This document shows positions 22,433 through 33,533 of a stretch of DNA of 64,000 nucleotides, piece after piece. The stretch's first letter is position 1; each line of letters begins with the position of its first letter. This stretch comes from Shinisaurus crocodilurus (Eukaryota; Chordata; Lepidosauria; Squamata; Shinisauridae). The stretch is from positions 225,028,467 through 225,092,466 of the forward strand of contig CM037880.1 of assembly GCA_021292165.1 (NCBI GenBank), in the 5' to 3' direction. The position numbers and the translations under genes are program-made. The notes under the pieces were generated by a model. That model made no database searches. It saw only the letters and a program-made list of their open reading frames with translations, and had not been told where the DNA came from.

Positions 22433-23149
22433 ATTTCAGGCGGCCTCTGAAACGTTGGGCTTGCACAACAATAAGTAAGCACTTTGTGACTTTGCACCAC
22501 TTTTAACTTTTGCATTTGTTGTGCCTCCTGTTGTTGGCTGATCTGGTGGAAGAAGCTGGGGCTATGCAGCAACATTCCTGGGGTCCGTCCGTCCGTCCAC
22601 CTGTGCCTGCGGCCTGCCTGCTTTCCCAGACTGCAGCTTAATTCTCGAGCCTAAAAGCACTGCTTGCAAATCAAGGCCTCTGACTAAAAAGCACACCTCT
22701 ACACAGATGAGCCAACACCACTACAAACAAAGTGACAATCATATCAGCAAGGACAAGGCACCACCTTAGGAGGAGAGACATTCCCTTGTGTTTGAGGGTG
22801 AAGGGGGCGGGGGGGGGGGGGCTTTGCATGCCGCAGGTCCCAGGTTCAATCCCTGCTAGCGGCTCTAATTAATGGCTGTCTTTTTCTTTTCTTTTTTTTA
22901 ACAGAGGAGGCAGCATATAAACGTTCACAATATGAATAATGCATAAACAATGGCTCTTGTGCGTGAGGGGGAGGTTGTGTGGTCTATATTGGTCACGCAG
23001 GTGTGGGCCACCTGGTCACGCAGGCCCAAGCCAGAGCCCCCTCCCTCCCGCTCCCCTGAAAGCAGGGGGGTGCCGGTGCCAGGAGCGCCCCCTTCATCAC
23101 CCCCCGCCGGCCTGAAGGGGCCAAGCACCCCCATCGACACCTGGAGAAG

Positions 23150-24760
23150 AGCCGAGCCGAGCCGAGCCGGCTCCCGCGCGGAGTTCCCTTCGGGCAGGTG
23201 CGGCGGCGGCGGCGGCCTCAGCCTCCCTCAGCCGCCGCCTGCCCCGCCGCGGCCAGTCCTGCCCGGGAGCGCCCTTCCCTCCCCGCGCCGGCCTCCGCGC
23301 TCGCTTACCTCGGGGCGCGCCGGTGCTGCTCAGCGACGTGGCTTGGCGGTCGGCGCCTCTGCGCTCCTTCGGCTTCGCGGCGGGGGACGGGGCGGCGACT
23401 GCGCCTCCGGGCGCGCCCTGCGGGCCGGGGTAGCCGCCGCCCCCGTCGGGGAAGGGCCTGGGCATGGCCACGGGCATGAGCGCGAGCGGCGACGGCATGG
23501 GGAAGTAGGGCTGCCCGCGCCCGGGAGTCATGCCGCGCAGCAGCCGCAGGGCGGGGGGCGAGACGGCGCCCGGCGGGGCCAGCTGCAGCGGGGGCGGGCG
23601 CAGCCTGGCGGCGGGCGCGGCCTCGGCGCTGAAGTCTAAGTTGCCGGTGCTCAGCGGGGACGCCGACGACGCGGTGCCGGCGCCGCTGGGGGCGTAGAGC
23701 TGCGAGCTGAGCAGGGCGAAGGGGTCGCTGTAGGCCGAGGCGGCGCCGGCGGACGACTCGTTCAGCATCGAGTCCCACCAGAGCTGCGCGTTGGCGGCGG
23801 CGGCGGCGGCGGCGCCGGGCGGGCTGTAGGCCGGCTGGGAGACGCCGCCGCTGTCGGGGGTGACGTTGGAGTAGCAGCTGGAGTAGGGGCCGCCGGCGCC
23901 GAAGAAGGAGGTAGGCGAGTGCTGCTGGAAGCTGGGTGGGCTCAGGCCGGCCAGGTACTTCTGCACCGTCCAGAAGATCTGGTCGAGGGCCAGCGGGGAC
24001 CCGGAGGCGGCGCCCGAGGCGGGGAAGGGCGCCGGGGCGCCGAAGTCCAGCGCGGGGCCGGAGAAGGGCGCCGCGCCGCCGTTGTTCGGGGCGCCGAGGT
24101 AGGACGGGGTGGAAATGGGCAAGGCGCCGAAGAAGGGCAAGGGGGCAGGCAAGGGGGCGGGCAAGGGCAAGGGCAAGGGCGCGCTGACGGGGACGGGCAA
24201 GCCCCGCGAGCCGCTCAGGCTTGGGGTGGAGCCGCCCGCGGAGTAGAGGGCGGCGTGCGGGTGCCACGGGATGGGGCACTCGAAGCAGTAGCCCCGCGGC
24301 ACGATGGAGCTGCCGCTGCTGAAGATCGAGTCCGGGATGGCGATGCTGGCGACCCCCGACGCGCCGCCGTCATCTGTGGGGACAGAGAAGGGAGAGGTGA
24401 GTGGGGCGGCGCGCAGCTTCCTGCGGCCGTCGGGGATACGCGCCAGGGGGAGGGGGGCAGCTTCACAGATTCCCCGCCCCCCCCCGGCGACCCTCCGCCC
24501 CGTCGCGAAGCCGAGTCTTCGGCGCTGCCCCCGCAGCCCCAGGTGGGTCGACCCGGTGGGTCAGCCCTGGAGCCGCAAGGCCGGGCCCGCCCCCCAAGCG
24601 ACCGCCGCGCAGGAGCCGCGGCAGCAAGGAGCCCCGAGCCGGCTTGAGGACGCCCGGCTGCCTTCCCAGGGCAAGACGTTTCCCAGCCAGGGAGTGGCCG
24701 GCGGGGCAGCGACGCGCACGGGGCGCTTCCGCGTGGAAAGCTGCTCTGCCTGTCTGCAGC
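23150..24760 (-). promoter_or_regulatory. CpG island around exon 3 of gene A, possible internal promoter
   Basis: About 1.6 kb very rich in CpG covers exon 3 and its upstream flank, while exon 3 of gene B is not like this. An island over an internal exon whose upstream exons are missing is compatible with a start site here. No TATA box or convincing first-exon donor is seen between 24374 and 24860. Confidence 0.35.
23309..24373 (-). CDS. Gene A exon 3: long low-complexity central region of the speriolin paralogue
   Basis: The minus strand has acceptor CTGTCCCCACAG|AT and donor CGAG|GTAAGC. The exon is open for 354 codons plus two leading bases and one trailing base (phase 1 on both sides). 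It begins DGGASGVASIAIPDSIFSSG, then VPRGYCFECPIPWHPHAALY, continues with Ala, Pro, Gly, Leu and Ser-rich sequence, has an aromatic patch ALDQIFWTVQKYLAGL, and ends AKPKERRGADRQATSLSSTG followed by APR. Two anchors are shared with gene B exon 3: PRGYC[FY]ECPIPWHPH near the start and PKERRG near the end. Base composition is extremely GC-rich. Known speriolins are also poorly conserved in the centre. The upstream exon it joins is not identified. Confidence 0.92.
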
Positions 24761-24962
24761 GGAAAGGCGCCTTTCCCCAGGTCCGTGCGTTCAGCCTCAG
24801 GGCAGCAGGAGCAAGCAATCTCCAGTTTATTCCCGGAGCCGGGCTAATGATGCTGCTATGATCCTGGCGGCCAGCGTGGCTAGAGGATTAGCACACGAAG
24901 TGCTTTCCCCCCCTTTCACCAAATGCGAACTGCTCCCTGCCTGGTCCACATCTTATCATATA
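24374..24962. other. GC-rich flank upstream of gene A exon 3
   Basis: Intron or promoter sequence. I searched both strands for a coiled-coil exon like 61853-62033 and found none here. Open frames follow from the base composition. Confidence 0.4.
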
Positions 24963-25221
24963 CAGTCATGCCTTCGATTGAGAGCATAATTCGTTCCGGA
25001 AACGTGCTTGTAATCCAAAACACTCTTATATCAAAACGAAATCCGCCCCCCCAAAAAAATTGTGCAGAGATTTTTAATTTAAGCCGTACTACAGTACTTG
25101 TATTGCAAGACGTCGCTTGTATATCAAGTAAAATAATAATAATAATAATAATTTAAAAATTTGCTTGGTTGTCTTGCAAAACGCTCTCAAACCAAGTTAC
25201 TTGCAATCCAAGGTATTACTG
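24963..25221. mobile_element. Mariner/Tc1-type MITE, copy 2
   Basis: The left end CAGTCATGCCTTCGATTGAG and the right end CCAAGGTATTACTG are flanked by TA on both sides. Interior strings GTGCTTGTAATCCAAAACAC and TTGCAAAACGCTCTCAAACC match copy 3 at 54917-55166. Confidence 0.85.
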
Positions 25222-25421
25222 TATCCCGTTACTTGTTCTTCCTCACAGTAATAACTGAGCAAGACTTCACACTCACTTTTACAAATAAATCCTGAAAAGA
25301 TGTACAATCTCTGAATGTATACATTTTATGTCTTTTCTCTTTATAGAACTCCTTAATATAAAGATATTCAAACCATGAGAGATAAGTAACATCTATTGTT
25401 TGTTTAATTCTACAGTATGTA

Positions 25422-25621
25422 GAGCCAGTGTGGCGTAGTGGTGAGAGTGTTGGACTGGGGCTCACTCACCAGGTGACTTTGGGCCAGCCACTGACTCTCA
25501 GCCTACCTCACAGGGTTGTTGTGAGGATCAAATGGAGAGGATGATGATGATTATGTAAGCCGCCTTGGGTTCCTTGCAGGAAAAAAGGCGGGGTATAAAT
25601 ATAATAAATAAATAAATAAAT
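25422..25621 (+). mobile_element. Sauria-type SINE with an internal deletion
   Basis: The head GAGCCAGTGTGGCGTAGTGG and full tail are present, but the B-box region (GGGTTCTAGTCCC) between about 25460 and 25470 is missing compared with 14834-15074. Confidence 0.9.
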
Positions 25622-26724
25622 ATGTTGGAAACTGATTATAATCAAATATTAAGTAAAGATACATCATCATCATCATCATCATTATTATTGGTGACCGGCC
25701 AGATGGGTGATTTAAAAATATAATTAATAAATAAATATTATTATTATTATTAAATTTTTACCATATAGCAAACATATGTAGATCAGAATTCTTGGTGAAG
25801 TCTGGATTGTAGATGATTGCAGCTATTGGGGATTTTGGTGGACTAATTCTGTTTACATACTTAACCAAATTTTTAAACAAATCCCTTATCAAAAAATAAC
25901 CATTTCTCAGTACTCCTGTTGTTCCCTGTTGCTTAAGTAGAGCGACTGTGTGTATCTACTCAGCACTCGCTTTATGCCTGATCTCCGGTTGAGATCTCAC
26001 CACTTCATGATCCAACTCAGGCCATTTGCCTGGCCATACAACTTCGGGACTCCTTGGCTACCTCACGCTCTTTCAACTGCCAGTTACTATTTCTTCAATG
26101 AGATCTTTCTTTTTGTCCAGTAGAAACGGTCATATCATGTTCCGACAGTTTTTTAAATACTCTTCTTCAGTTTCTATTGACAGTACCTGAGTTTAATGGC
26201 AGTAAATACCCCCCCTTTTTTTTGCAAATGTACCGAATAAGGACAGATTTAAAATTTCACAATTTATCCAACTGCTTCATCTTACTAAAAAGCCCACTAA
26301 AGTTATAGTTGCTAGCAAAATGTTAAATTATCATCAGTTACTTTTTTCTGTCCCTTTATAGCCCACTGCTTCCTTTATTCAGTGCTTTTTGTAACTTTGC
26401 CTATGTATAACCATCCTGTTGGTTCTGCTCTTGTTAATTTTTAATCCAGCTTCTAACCCCTTGATTGAGTTCCAAGGAACATACAAAGTTACTATGATCT
26501 TGTCCACGTACATACATATCCTGAACTGCTTGACTTTGATCTTCATCCCTTATAATTCCGTTAGTCATTAAGGAACCCCCAAACTCTTTATTGTGTGTTG
26601 CTGCTGCAGACTAATACAGCTCACCCCCTAGAAGCTTGGCCAAGGGTTCAAGTGCATGCTCTGGTTGCAAGACAGTTCCAGGTGTAGGAAACCAGGTCCC
26701 CAAAAAGTAGTGAAGACAAAACAA
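25622..26724. other. AT-rich unassigned stretch with (ATC)n and (ATT)n runs
   Basis: CATCATCATCATCATC near 25664-25680 and ATTATTATTATT near 25738-25752 flank a LINE-tail-like string GGTGACCGGCCAGATGGGTG (25690-25709). From 25760 to 26640 there are no exons and no named repeat. Confidence 0.4.
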
Positions 26725-26968
26725 ACAAAGTTACAGGAACCTAGATTCTACCTAAACATCAGGAAAAATTTCCTGACTGTCAGAGCAATAAGACAATGGA
26801 ACCTACTACCTAGGGAGGTGGTGGGCTCTCCCACTCTGGAGGCATTCAAGGTGCAGCTGGACGGCCATCTGTCAGGGATGCTTTGACCCGGATTCCTGCA
26901 CTGAGCAAGGGGTTGGACTCGATGGCCTTGTAGACCCCTTCCAACTCTACTTTTCTATGATTCTATGA
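26725..26968 (+). mobile_element. CR1 LINE 3' end
   Basis: LQEPRFYLNIRKNFLTVRAI then QWNLLPREVVGSPTLEAFKV, with the tail ending TTCTATGATTCTATG. The insertion is very short (5'-truncated). Confidence 0.93.
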
Positions 26969-27287
26969 AAAGCCCCACACCCACGAATCCCAGGGGGTGC
27001 CCCCGCGAGACAGCTGCGGGCGGGACGCACGCAAAGTGACGACGGTCGGTAGAGGGGTAAGCCCCTACCGCGTGTGGTCACTGTGCCGTCCGAACAGCGG
27101 GCGGCCGTCCCGCGGGGTCCCCACAGGGTGCGGGGACTGCAGGGTCTGCCCAGGCGCGTGGGGCGCCGGTCGTGTGCGGCGCCCCTCCGGACCCCTCGGA
27201 CGGCGGCAGTCTGCACTTTACAGGACCTGTCCATGGTGCTGAACCCCAGCCCCAAACTAGGCTCAGCACTGTGGAAAGCTCCTTTAA
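26969..27287. other. GC-rich unassigned stretch, interrupted by an L1
   Basis: CpG-rich sequence that continues after the L1 at 28442. Frames are open on both strands without recognisable domains or splice sites. Confidence 0.35.
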
Positions 27288-28395
27288 CCAATGCAATGTT
27301 GAAAAGACAGTTTTGACCAGAGAAGCTGAAGGTAATGTTTCAACAAGAGGCACAACAAAGGTTTTATATACGATGTTACAAAAAGAAGAAGAGCATAAAG
27401 ATTCTCTTAAAGTGTTATGGGATAATGAATTTGATGAGGAAATATCGAAACAAAGCTGGAAAAATATTTGGGATAGACGTATTGTAAGAGTTATGTCAAC
27501 TAGGATAAAAGAGAATTTTTATAAAGTGGTATGGAGATGGTATCTGGTAACTCCAGTAAGATTAAATCGGGTAGATAACAATTGCTCCGCATTGTGCTGG
27601 AGAGGGTGTAATGAAAAAGGTACATATGCCCATATGTGGTGGAGCTGCAAAAATGTTCTGGAATTTTGGCAGAAAGTGTTTGCAGAAATATCAGAAATAA
27701 TCAGAATGGAATTAGAAGTCTGCCCAAAATTAGCATTGTTAACAATAACAGAAAAAATAGTTTGTTTAAAAAATACAAAAGAATTGATTGTGAATTTGTT
27801 AACAGCAGCTAAATTAATGATAGCTAGGAAATGGAAAGTTCAACATGTCTTTTCAATTACTGAATGGTATAAAGAGGTATGGGATATCGCACTAAATGAT
27901 AAATTAACCTGTAATATTAAGTGTCAAAAAGGACAATCGGAGAAATACACTTTTGTTGAAGATAAAGAGAGCCAGTGTGGCGTAGTGGTTAGAGTGTTGG
28001 ACCGGGACTCCAGAGATCCGGGTTCTAGTCCCCGCTCAGCCATGAAACTCACTGGGTGACTTTGGGCCAGTCACTGACTCTCAGCCTAACCTACCTCACA
28101 GGATTGTTGTGAGGATAACATGGAGAGGAGGAGGATTATGTAAGCCGCCTTGGGTTCCTTGCAGGAGGAAAAAAGGCGGGGTATAAATATAATAAATATA
28201 ATATAATATATTTGGGGTAAATTTTTTGATTATGTGTTGGTGAAGGGGAAGGGGAATGAACCTTGTCAAGATTTGTTACATTTTTGGAATATAGATATTG
28301 GGGGAGAAATATAACTTGGTCCCAAGAGGTGGGGGGGTGCACAAAGTTTATGTTGTATTTTTGTTTTATTCATTAGTAATAAAAAATAAAAATAA

Positions 28396-28426
<31 letters not shown>
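27288..28426 (+). mobile_element. L1-type LINE, 5'-truncated, with a SINE inside
   Basis: The insertion is bounded by a perfect 15-bp target duplication, GGAAAGCTCCTTTAA (27273-27287 and 28427-28441). The frame reads L1 ORF2 C-terminus: FYKVVWRWYLVTPVRLNRVD, CWRGCNEKGTYAHMWWSCKN (a C-x3-C-x7-H-x4-C zinc knuckle as in L1 ORF2), and EFWQKVFAEI. It is broken by the SINE at about 27969 and resumes after 28200. The 3' end is an (AAT)n tail. Confidence 0.93.
27969..28200 (+). mobile_element. Sauria-type SINE inside the L1
   Basis: The head GAGCCAGTGTGGCGTAGTGG, the B-box-like GGGTTCTAGTCCC and the GTAAGCCGCCTTGGGTTCC tail are complete. The last residues of the L1 frame before it are ...SEKYTFVEDK. 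It is younger than the host L1. Confidence 0.93.
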
Positions 28427-28441
28427 GGAAAGCTCCTTTAA

Positions 28442-29651
28442 AGTTCAGACTGGGACCTGGAGTGGACACAGTGCCCCACTGCCATGGGAGCCCCCAGCCA
28501 CTGCTGGCGACACGTTCGCGGTCACCAGCACCTGCAGTCGGGAGCGCTGAGGCCCAAGCGCTGGTGGCCCCTCAGTGTGGAGGACAGTGTGCAGCCAGGC
28601 GAAGAAGCCACACCAAAAAAGGGTTTGCCCACCACACCCCATGTGAAAACGATCCCATTTCAAGGCTTTTACAAGTCACCCAAGACCCTTCCTTCCCACA
28701 CAGGTGTGGCAGTCCCTGCAACCACCCCTGAAGACAATGTTTCCATAAAAGAGAAATCTAACCCAATATATAAAAATCAGCACAATATATAAATGACAAT
28801 AAAATCAAGAGGTTCTGTTACTACTTTGGGGGTCTGGGTCAAGCTCTCTTGGCCTAACCTTGGAGATCAAAACAGCAGCATACTTTGAATACTGAAAAGA
28901 GCTGGCGGTACAATCATGAGGTTTTTAAGTTTTGCGGTTGTATACATCAGATCTCAATTATTGCAGCAAGAATGAGGAGAGGCCGGCACCCCGCGCCACC
29001 CACAGAGGGCCTGCCGAACAATCCTCCTCTGTTAGCTGCCCCTCAGCTGCTGAACAGCCATTTCTGGCTTGGTGGGAGCTTCTAGCCCTACTTCCCGTGG
29101 GGGGTGAGCAGAATCTCACAGGCCCAGACTTTGAGTCCATTTGCCAGAACTGACGGATGCAAAGCCAGCACACTGCTTGCACTTTGTGCAGGTGCACAAG
29201 CCGCCATGGGGCACATACTGGCAGTATGCCTGCACACTGAGCTGCGAACGCGCGGGCCTTGTGTCGTGTGGCGATTCGGCCCCCCAGCCCAGAGAGACAC
29301 GCAGGCAGCTTAGGCCATTTTGCAGCCTGCATTCAGCCAGATTCCTTGGCTCTGTGTCGCTCGCCTTGCAGAGGCGGTGCTGCTGACCAGGCAGCCACCC
29401 AGTGCAGAGGCCACGCCAGGCATCTGGCACTCACTCGAGGGGCCACGTGCCCATCTTGGGGCAGGCTGCGCCTCGCCTCCAACAGCGCGGTGGTCACGGA
29501 GTCTCCACCACCCGAGGGACCTCCACAAGTGTGCTAAGGTGCGGGATACCAAGTTCCACACACACCCTGGCCAGAGGGCCTCCAGGTAGGCAAGGAAGTA
29601 TGCATCCATGTAGAACAGGGACTTTGCTCTCTTAGGGTTTTTTTGAAGAGG
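28442..29651. other. Unassigned intergenic stretch between gene A and gene B
   Basis: This is where exons 1-2 of gene A would be expected if the genes were independent. On the minus strand no frame resembles the leucine-zipper exon (ENEELK...RENQELR) or exon 2 of gene B. The frames at 28958-29332 and 29310-29609 (-) have neither repeat family nor splice logic. Confidence 0.4.
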
Positions 29652-29701
29652 GGAAGAGAAGAGAAGAGAAGAGAAGAGAAGAGAAGAGAAGAGAAGAGAA
29701 G
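29652..29701. repeat. (GAAGA)n microsatellite
   Basis: About ten pure 5-bp units, purine only on this strand. Confidence 0.97.
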
Positions 29702-30264
29702 GTCATTCTCCTTGAGGCAAAAGAATCCTGCTCTTGTTCACTCTGCTTGAGGTGCCAGATTTTTAGCACCAGTGATCAAGAAGGCGCCATGCAGCTGTTC
29801 CATCTTTTCTTTCTCGATGGATTTTCCACGGAAAGAAAAAAGACAAACGAGGCGGTGGGAAAACTCGGGAGGGTGATGAGGGGAAGACAACGTCTGGATC
29901 CCCTTGTGAAATTTTGTGAATGGGACGGGTTGATGGCACCATAAAAGTCTTGCCTGGAAACAGCCCTGGGATTATTTCTTTAGTACTACATTAGATTTTC
30001 TGCCCTTCATGCGGGTCAGGCTAGCAACATACAAGGACTTCCCCGCAGCTGGGAATCGGCCCTTGCTTGGGCGGGCTGCGAAACACAAACAGCCGCAGTG
30101 TGACATTTCCAGCCTGGCAGGGAATGCTGAAGAGACTGCCGGCCCGGGCGGGGAGAGGCACCGCTGTTATCTCCTCCCAAATAACACGACTGGATCCAGA
30201 GACGCACGTTGGCTGCGGGTGACTTTGCATAAGACACTCACCGTGGCCAGACACTTTAAGATGG

Positions 30265-30270
30265 TTTATT
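30265..30270 (-). terminator. SPATC1: Poly(A) signal AATAAA of gene B
   Basis: The minus strand reads CACAATAAACCATCTT, 56 bases past the stop codon, matching the signal of gene A in sequence and position. Confidence 0.8.
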
Positions 30271-30325
30271 GTGTTTGTGGTGGGGGACACCGCAGGAGTG
30301 GGGGGAGGGGAGGGGGGAGGAGAGA

Positions 30326-30655
30326 TCACCAGATGAACAGGGGCTTCCCGTCGTCCTGTGACAGCTGGCGGAGGCAGTTGAGGAGCAGCACGCAGTCGCT
30401 GAGCATGTCCTGGGGAGCGGTGTTCTTGACCACGTCCCGCAGATACTGGAAGTCGTTGTAGGAGGCGGCCTCTGGGCCCGCCCCCTCTGGCCGCTCCCGA
30501 AGGATGCCAAAAGTGTTCACGATGTGTTCTGTCAGCCGGGGGTGGGTGCTGGGGTTGTAGCCCAGAGGCCTCAGGCGGTCCATGGTGCTGTTGTAGCGGT
30601 CCATGATGGAAGCAGATAGCTCCGGAGTCAGCTGCAGGAAGGGGTCTTTCCCACT
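30326..30655 (-). CDS. SPATC1: SPATC1 exon 5: C-terminal end of speriolin
   Basis: Acceptor TCTCTCCACAG|AGTGGGAAAG, then 109 codons and TGA. It reads SGKDPFLQLTPELSASIMDR, YNSTMDRLRPLGYNPSTHPR, LTEHIVNTFGILRERPEGAG, and ends LRQLSQDDGKPLFIW. The family signatures are LGYN..VHP.LTE..VN.[YF]GILRERP and a terminal DDGKP[LM]FIW, both also in mammalian speriolin. Residues 486-594 of the predicted protein. It joins exon 4 in phase 0. This exon resembles mammalian SPATC1 more than the gene A copy does (QDDGKP against QADGKP, LLLNCL), the reason for calling gene B the orthologue. Confidence 0.95.
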   Translation of the reverse strand, partial: SGKDPFLQLTPELSASIMDRYNSTMDRLRPLGYNPSTHPRLTEHIVNTFGILRERPEGAGPEAASYNDFQYLRDVVKNTAPQDMLSDCVLLLNCLRQLSQDDGKPLFIW

Positions 30656-30739
30656 CTGTGGAGAGATGAGCATCATTAAAGCAGGGCATTTGTTTGGGCC
30701 CCCAGAGACAGACAGAGAAACCTGTTCGTGGTCCATGGA

Positions 30740-30960
30740 CTCGGGAAGCAGCTGCCCGGCACTGAGTCAGACCCCCTGCTTGCCCTGGTCTATCCCACCC
30801 TGCATTGGCAGGTGTGATTGGCAATGGTTCTCTCTGGCAGGGTGGGGCGGGGGTCTTTCCCATCTCCTGTCACCCGAGTTCCTATAAATGGAAATGCCAA
30901 AGGTGGCGTGGCACCTCAGTTGCTGGAACCTTCTACATGCCATGTTGAGCATCAGTTCCA
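30740..30960 (+). repeat. Squamate interspersed repeat (SINE or LINE tail)
   Basis: GGCACTGAGTCAGACCCCCT, GGCAATGGTTCTCTCTGGCA, then CTTTCCCATCTCCTGTCACC. This is a commonly seen interspersed string in lizard DNA. I cannot name the family. Confidence 0.5.
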
Positions 30961-31465
30961 AACTCCAAATTATCCTCATCATAATGTAAGGTTTGTTGTA
31001 AAATGATGTTCTGTGATGTTTTAACATAGTCTTCGTGTGGGATAATTAAGTTGCAGTCAAAACCGATGGCTCATGTTTCACCAGGTAGTTGGGTGAAATG
31101 GTTAAGATCACTGGTATCTTCTAGGGTGGATTCACTGGAAGATACTCATTGAATCATTAACAGAGCCCCAACAGGAAGTGGCCGTAGCTATCAGCTCTTC
31201 CTCTTTCTGCTGGGACTCTTAGTGAGTGTGGCACCACCAGTTGTTGGCCCCACGTTCTTCTAGCAGCAGCACGTAACCAGAGTTGCTGGTCTGAACTCCA
31301 CAAGTTCAGACCCCAAGTAACTACAAATGTACTTGTAACGAACTGTAAGAAACGTCTTTTAAGCCTGCCTGAATGAAACTGCATAATCTGAGTGAGTAAA
31401 TGTCACTTTTAACTTTTACAAGACTGTGTCTCTGATTATTGTTCTGAGGGAGAGAAAAGGGGGCA
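30961..31465. other. Unassigned intron sequence
   Basis: Nothing recognised. Confidence 0.35.
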
Positions 31466-31473
31466 AAACCAAG

Positions 31474-31640
31474 CAGGGCCGGTGCTACCATTAGGCCAAC
31501 TAGGCAGCTGCCTAGGGCGCAGGGCTAAAGGGGCGCCAGAAACGCCTTGAAAAAAAAATACAGCGCTCTCAAGTGGGAAGGGTGTGTGTGCTAAATATCT
31601 GATCTTGCCTAGGGCACCAAACTGCCTTGCACCGGTCCTG
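31474..31640 (+). mobile_element. hAT MITE of the CAGGGCCGG family, complete (167 bp)
   Basis: The left end is CAGGGCCGGTGCTACCATTA and the right end ACCGGTCCTG. A perfect 8-bp target duplication, AAACCAAG, lies at 31466-31473 and 31641-31648. It has no coding capacity. A truncated copy lies at 21665 and a longer one at 51816. Confidence 0.92.
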
Positions 31641-31648
31641 AAACCAAG

Positions 31649-32384
31649 GAAATCCAGTCTGCCTTAAAGCATCCTGGATTACCAAATGCAAACTGGCTAA
31701 CACTAGCCAAATCTAAGCTTCTTTTAAGCTGGAAAGGGACTCTACTCTGCTGATCTCACTAACATGAGATAGGAAGGATATTACTCCACAATATATCCTC
31801 TCCTAGTATCTTTTTCAAGTCCCAACACTTCGCATATTTGTTTGTACTCTGCTCAAACCACTAACTGCTAAATCCACGATCGATCAATCAATCTAATATC
31901 TTTAAAGCACCAGCCTAGCATCCCCAAGGATGCCCCGGCCACACATATGAACCAACAGGAAGGGACCATGTGCAGACCTGCCACCACCTAGTTCAAGGCA
32001 AGAGACTGAGCGGGACGGGAGTGAGAGAGACTTCTGGTCATCAGATCCTGAGCGCAAGGAAAGGAAACGCAGAAATGAAGGGAAGGCTCAGAGGAAGCCA
32101 CCTTCACTGAGTCCGCACCTTGGCTCATCTTGCCTACAAGGGCCAGCAGTGACAGCTCCCCAGAGGCTTGGAGGCAGAGCAGGCAGGGTGTTTGCCAGGT
32201 TCTGCCTCTGGGGCCATCTGCACGCCCTTTCCAAAGAATGGAAGCGACGTTTTGCAGGGCTACAGCCATTCCTTATCAGTGGGGAAATAGCAGGAAAGAG
32301 GGAAAGCGGAGGTGAGGGAATTGGAATCCAGATGCAAGTAGAGGTGCTTTTTTTAAAGGAAGAGAAAGCAGAAGGGAGAGCATT
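31649..32384. other. Unassigned intron sequence
   Basis: No repeat or exon is recognised between the hAT MITE and the DNA transposon. Confidence 0.35.
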
Positions 32385-33533
32385 GCATGGGTCATTCCAT
32401 GTAAAATCAACCAATGAATTTACCTGACCGTCACCGATTTTGAAAAAACTTGGTGAACTTGTTTGGTCTGCTGAGAAAATAGGCTGCTCCAAAAATTAGA
32501 CTTCGGGGACAAAAACATTTGGAGATATGGCAATCAAAAATATGAAGAAAAATGTTAATTTTTGTGTGTCGGACAACATTAAAATTACAGTAATTCCAGT
32601 TCTACAGAACCTAATAGGTTAATCATGGTGTTGCTGGAAAGCCTTTGAAATGCTCTTTCATTTGATATGTAACATAAGTGGTTTTTTGGAATAAATATAT
32701 ATTCAAGGTCAAATAGTAGAATTTGACCTTGAATTCTGCAAAAACTAAAAAAAAATTCTCCATGATTTTTGTTTTATTATTTCATCTGACAGTGCTTAAT
32801 ACATGTACCAATTTTCAAAATGGGGTTCTTAACAGAAAACGAGTTACATCTTTTGGGGCGCTCTGTGTGTATGCGTCATAGTTCATATGAATTGCTATCT
32901 CATTGTACGAATCTTAGGAAAATATGCATTATCACTTAGGTTTTGAATAAAACATTGTGCACAAGTACAAGCTACCCTGTCATAATCGTGCAGCTCTGAA
33001 TTAGGTATTCTTCTTCACAATAGCATACTTCTGACATTTCGTGTAGAATAATGATACTTCCTCTGGGTGGTCATTCTGGTATGAAATCAATCAAAGAATA
33101 TTTCCAACTGAAAGCAAATTGCTTAAGATTTGGTGAACTTGTTCTGCTTATTAAAAAATAAGTTGCAGGGCCTATTGTTTTCAGAAGAATGAGGTTTAAA
33201 AATATATACTTTAAAAAAGGTACTGACCAGTATGCTTGGGGAAAACATGTTCATTTTATTTTTTTCAAATAAATATACAGAAGTTTGACCTTGAATAATG
33301 ACCAAAAAAAACTGCTTTTGTTTTAAATAACGTTTAACATCCCTGGAAACATGTACTTGATTTCAAAATGGGACTCTTACTAGCATAGTTATTTTCCAAG
33401 ACCGCTATTTACTTAGATGTGGACTTGAAAAACCATTATTGTGCATAGATGAGATTTTCCATTTTACTTTTATATGTACTGATCAGATTTTATGCAGTTC
33501 AAATATTACTTGCTAACATTTTGTTAACAAGTC

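Larger units (their letters stand above)
20932..23308 (-). other. Gene A intron between exons 3 and 4
   Basis: Donor GTAAGC at 23308, acceptor TTGCAG at 20932 on the minus strand. It contains a hAT fragment fused to a LINE end (21665-22432). The rest is unassigned, with G runs near 21285 and 21475 and a GC-rich edge next to exon 3. Confidence 0.8.
18253..24373 (-). other. Gene A: speriolin-like paralogue, locus span (3' half)
   Basis: This entry covers the three recognised exons and the poly(A) signal. Intron phases (entry of exon 3 phase 1, then 1, then 0) equal those of gene B, so the pair arose by duplication of a multi-exon gene, not by retrocopy. The recognised exons give 509 residues plus a split first codon. 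Homologues of exons 1 and 2 were not found between 24374 and 30250. If it is spliced to gene B exons 1-2 the frame stays open and the protein would have 664 residues. An undetected first exon or a truncated protein are alternatives. Confidence 0.85.

Noticed and set aside
23919..24647. Long plus-strand open frame (242 codons) opposite gene A exon 3
   Set aside because: It is the antisense shadow of the GC-rich exon. It continues past the exon's splice site, has no domain, and the minus strand has the conserved family motifs and splice sites.
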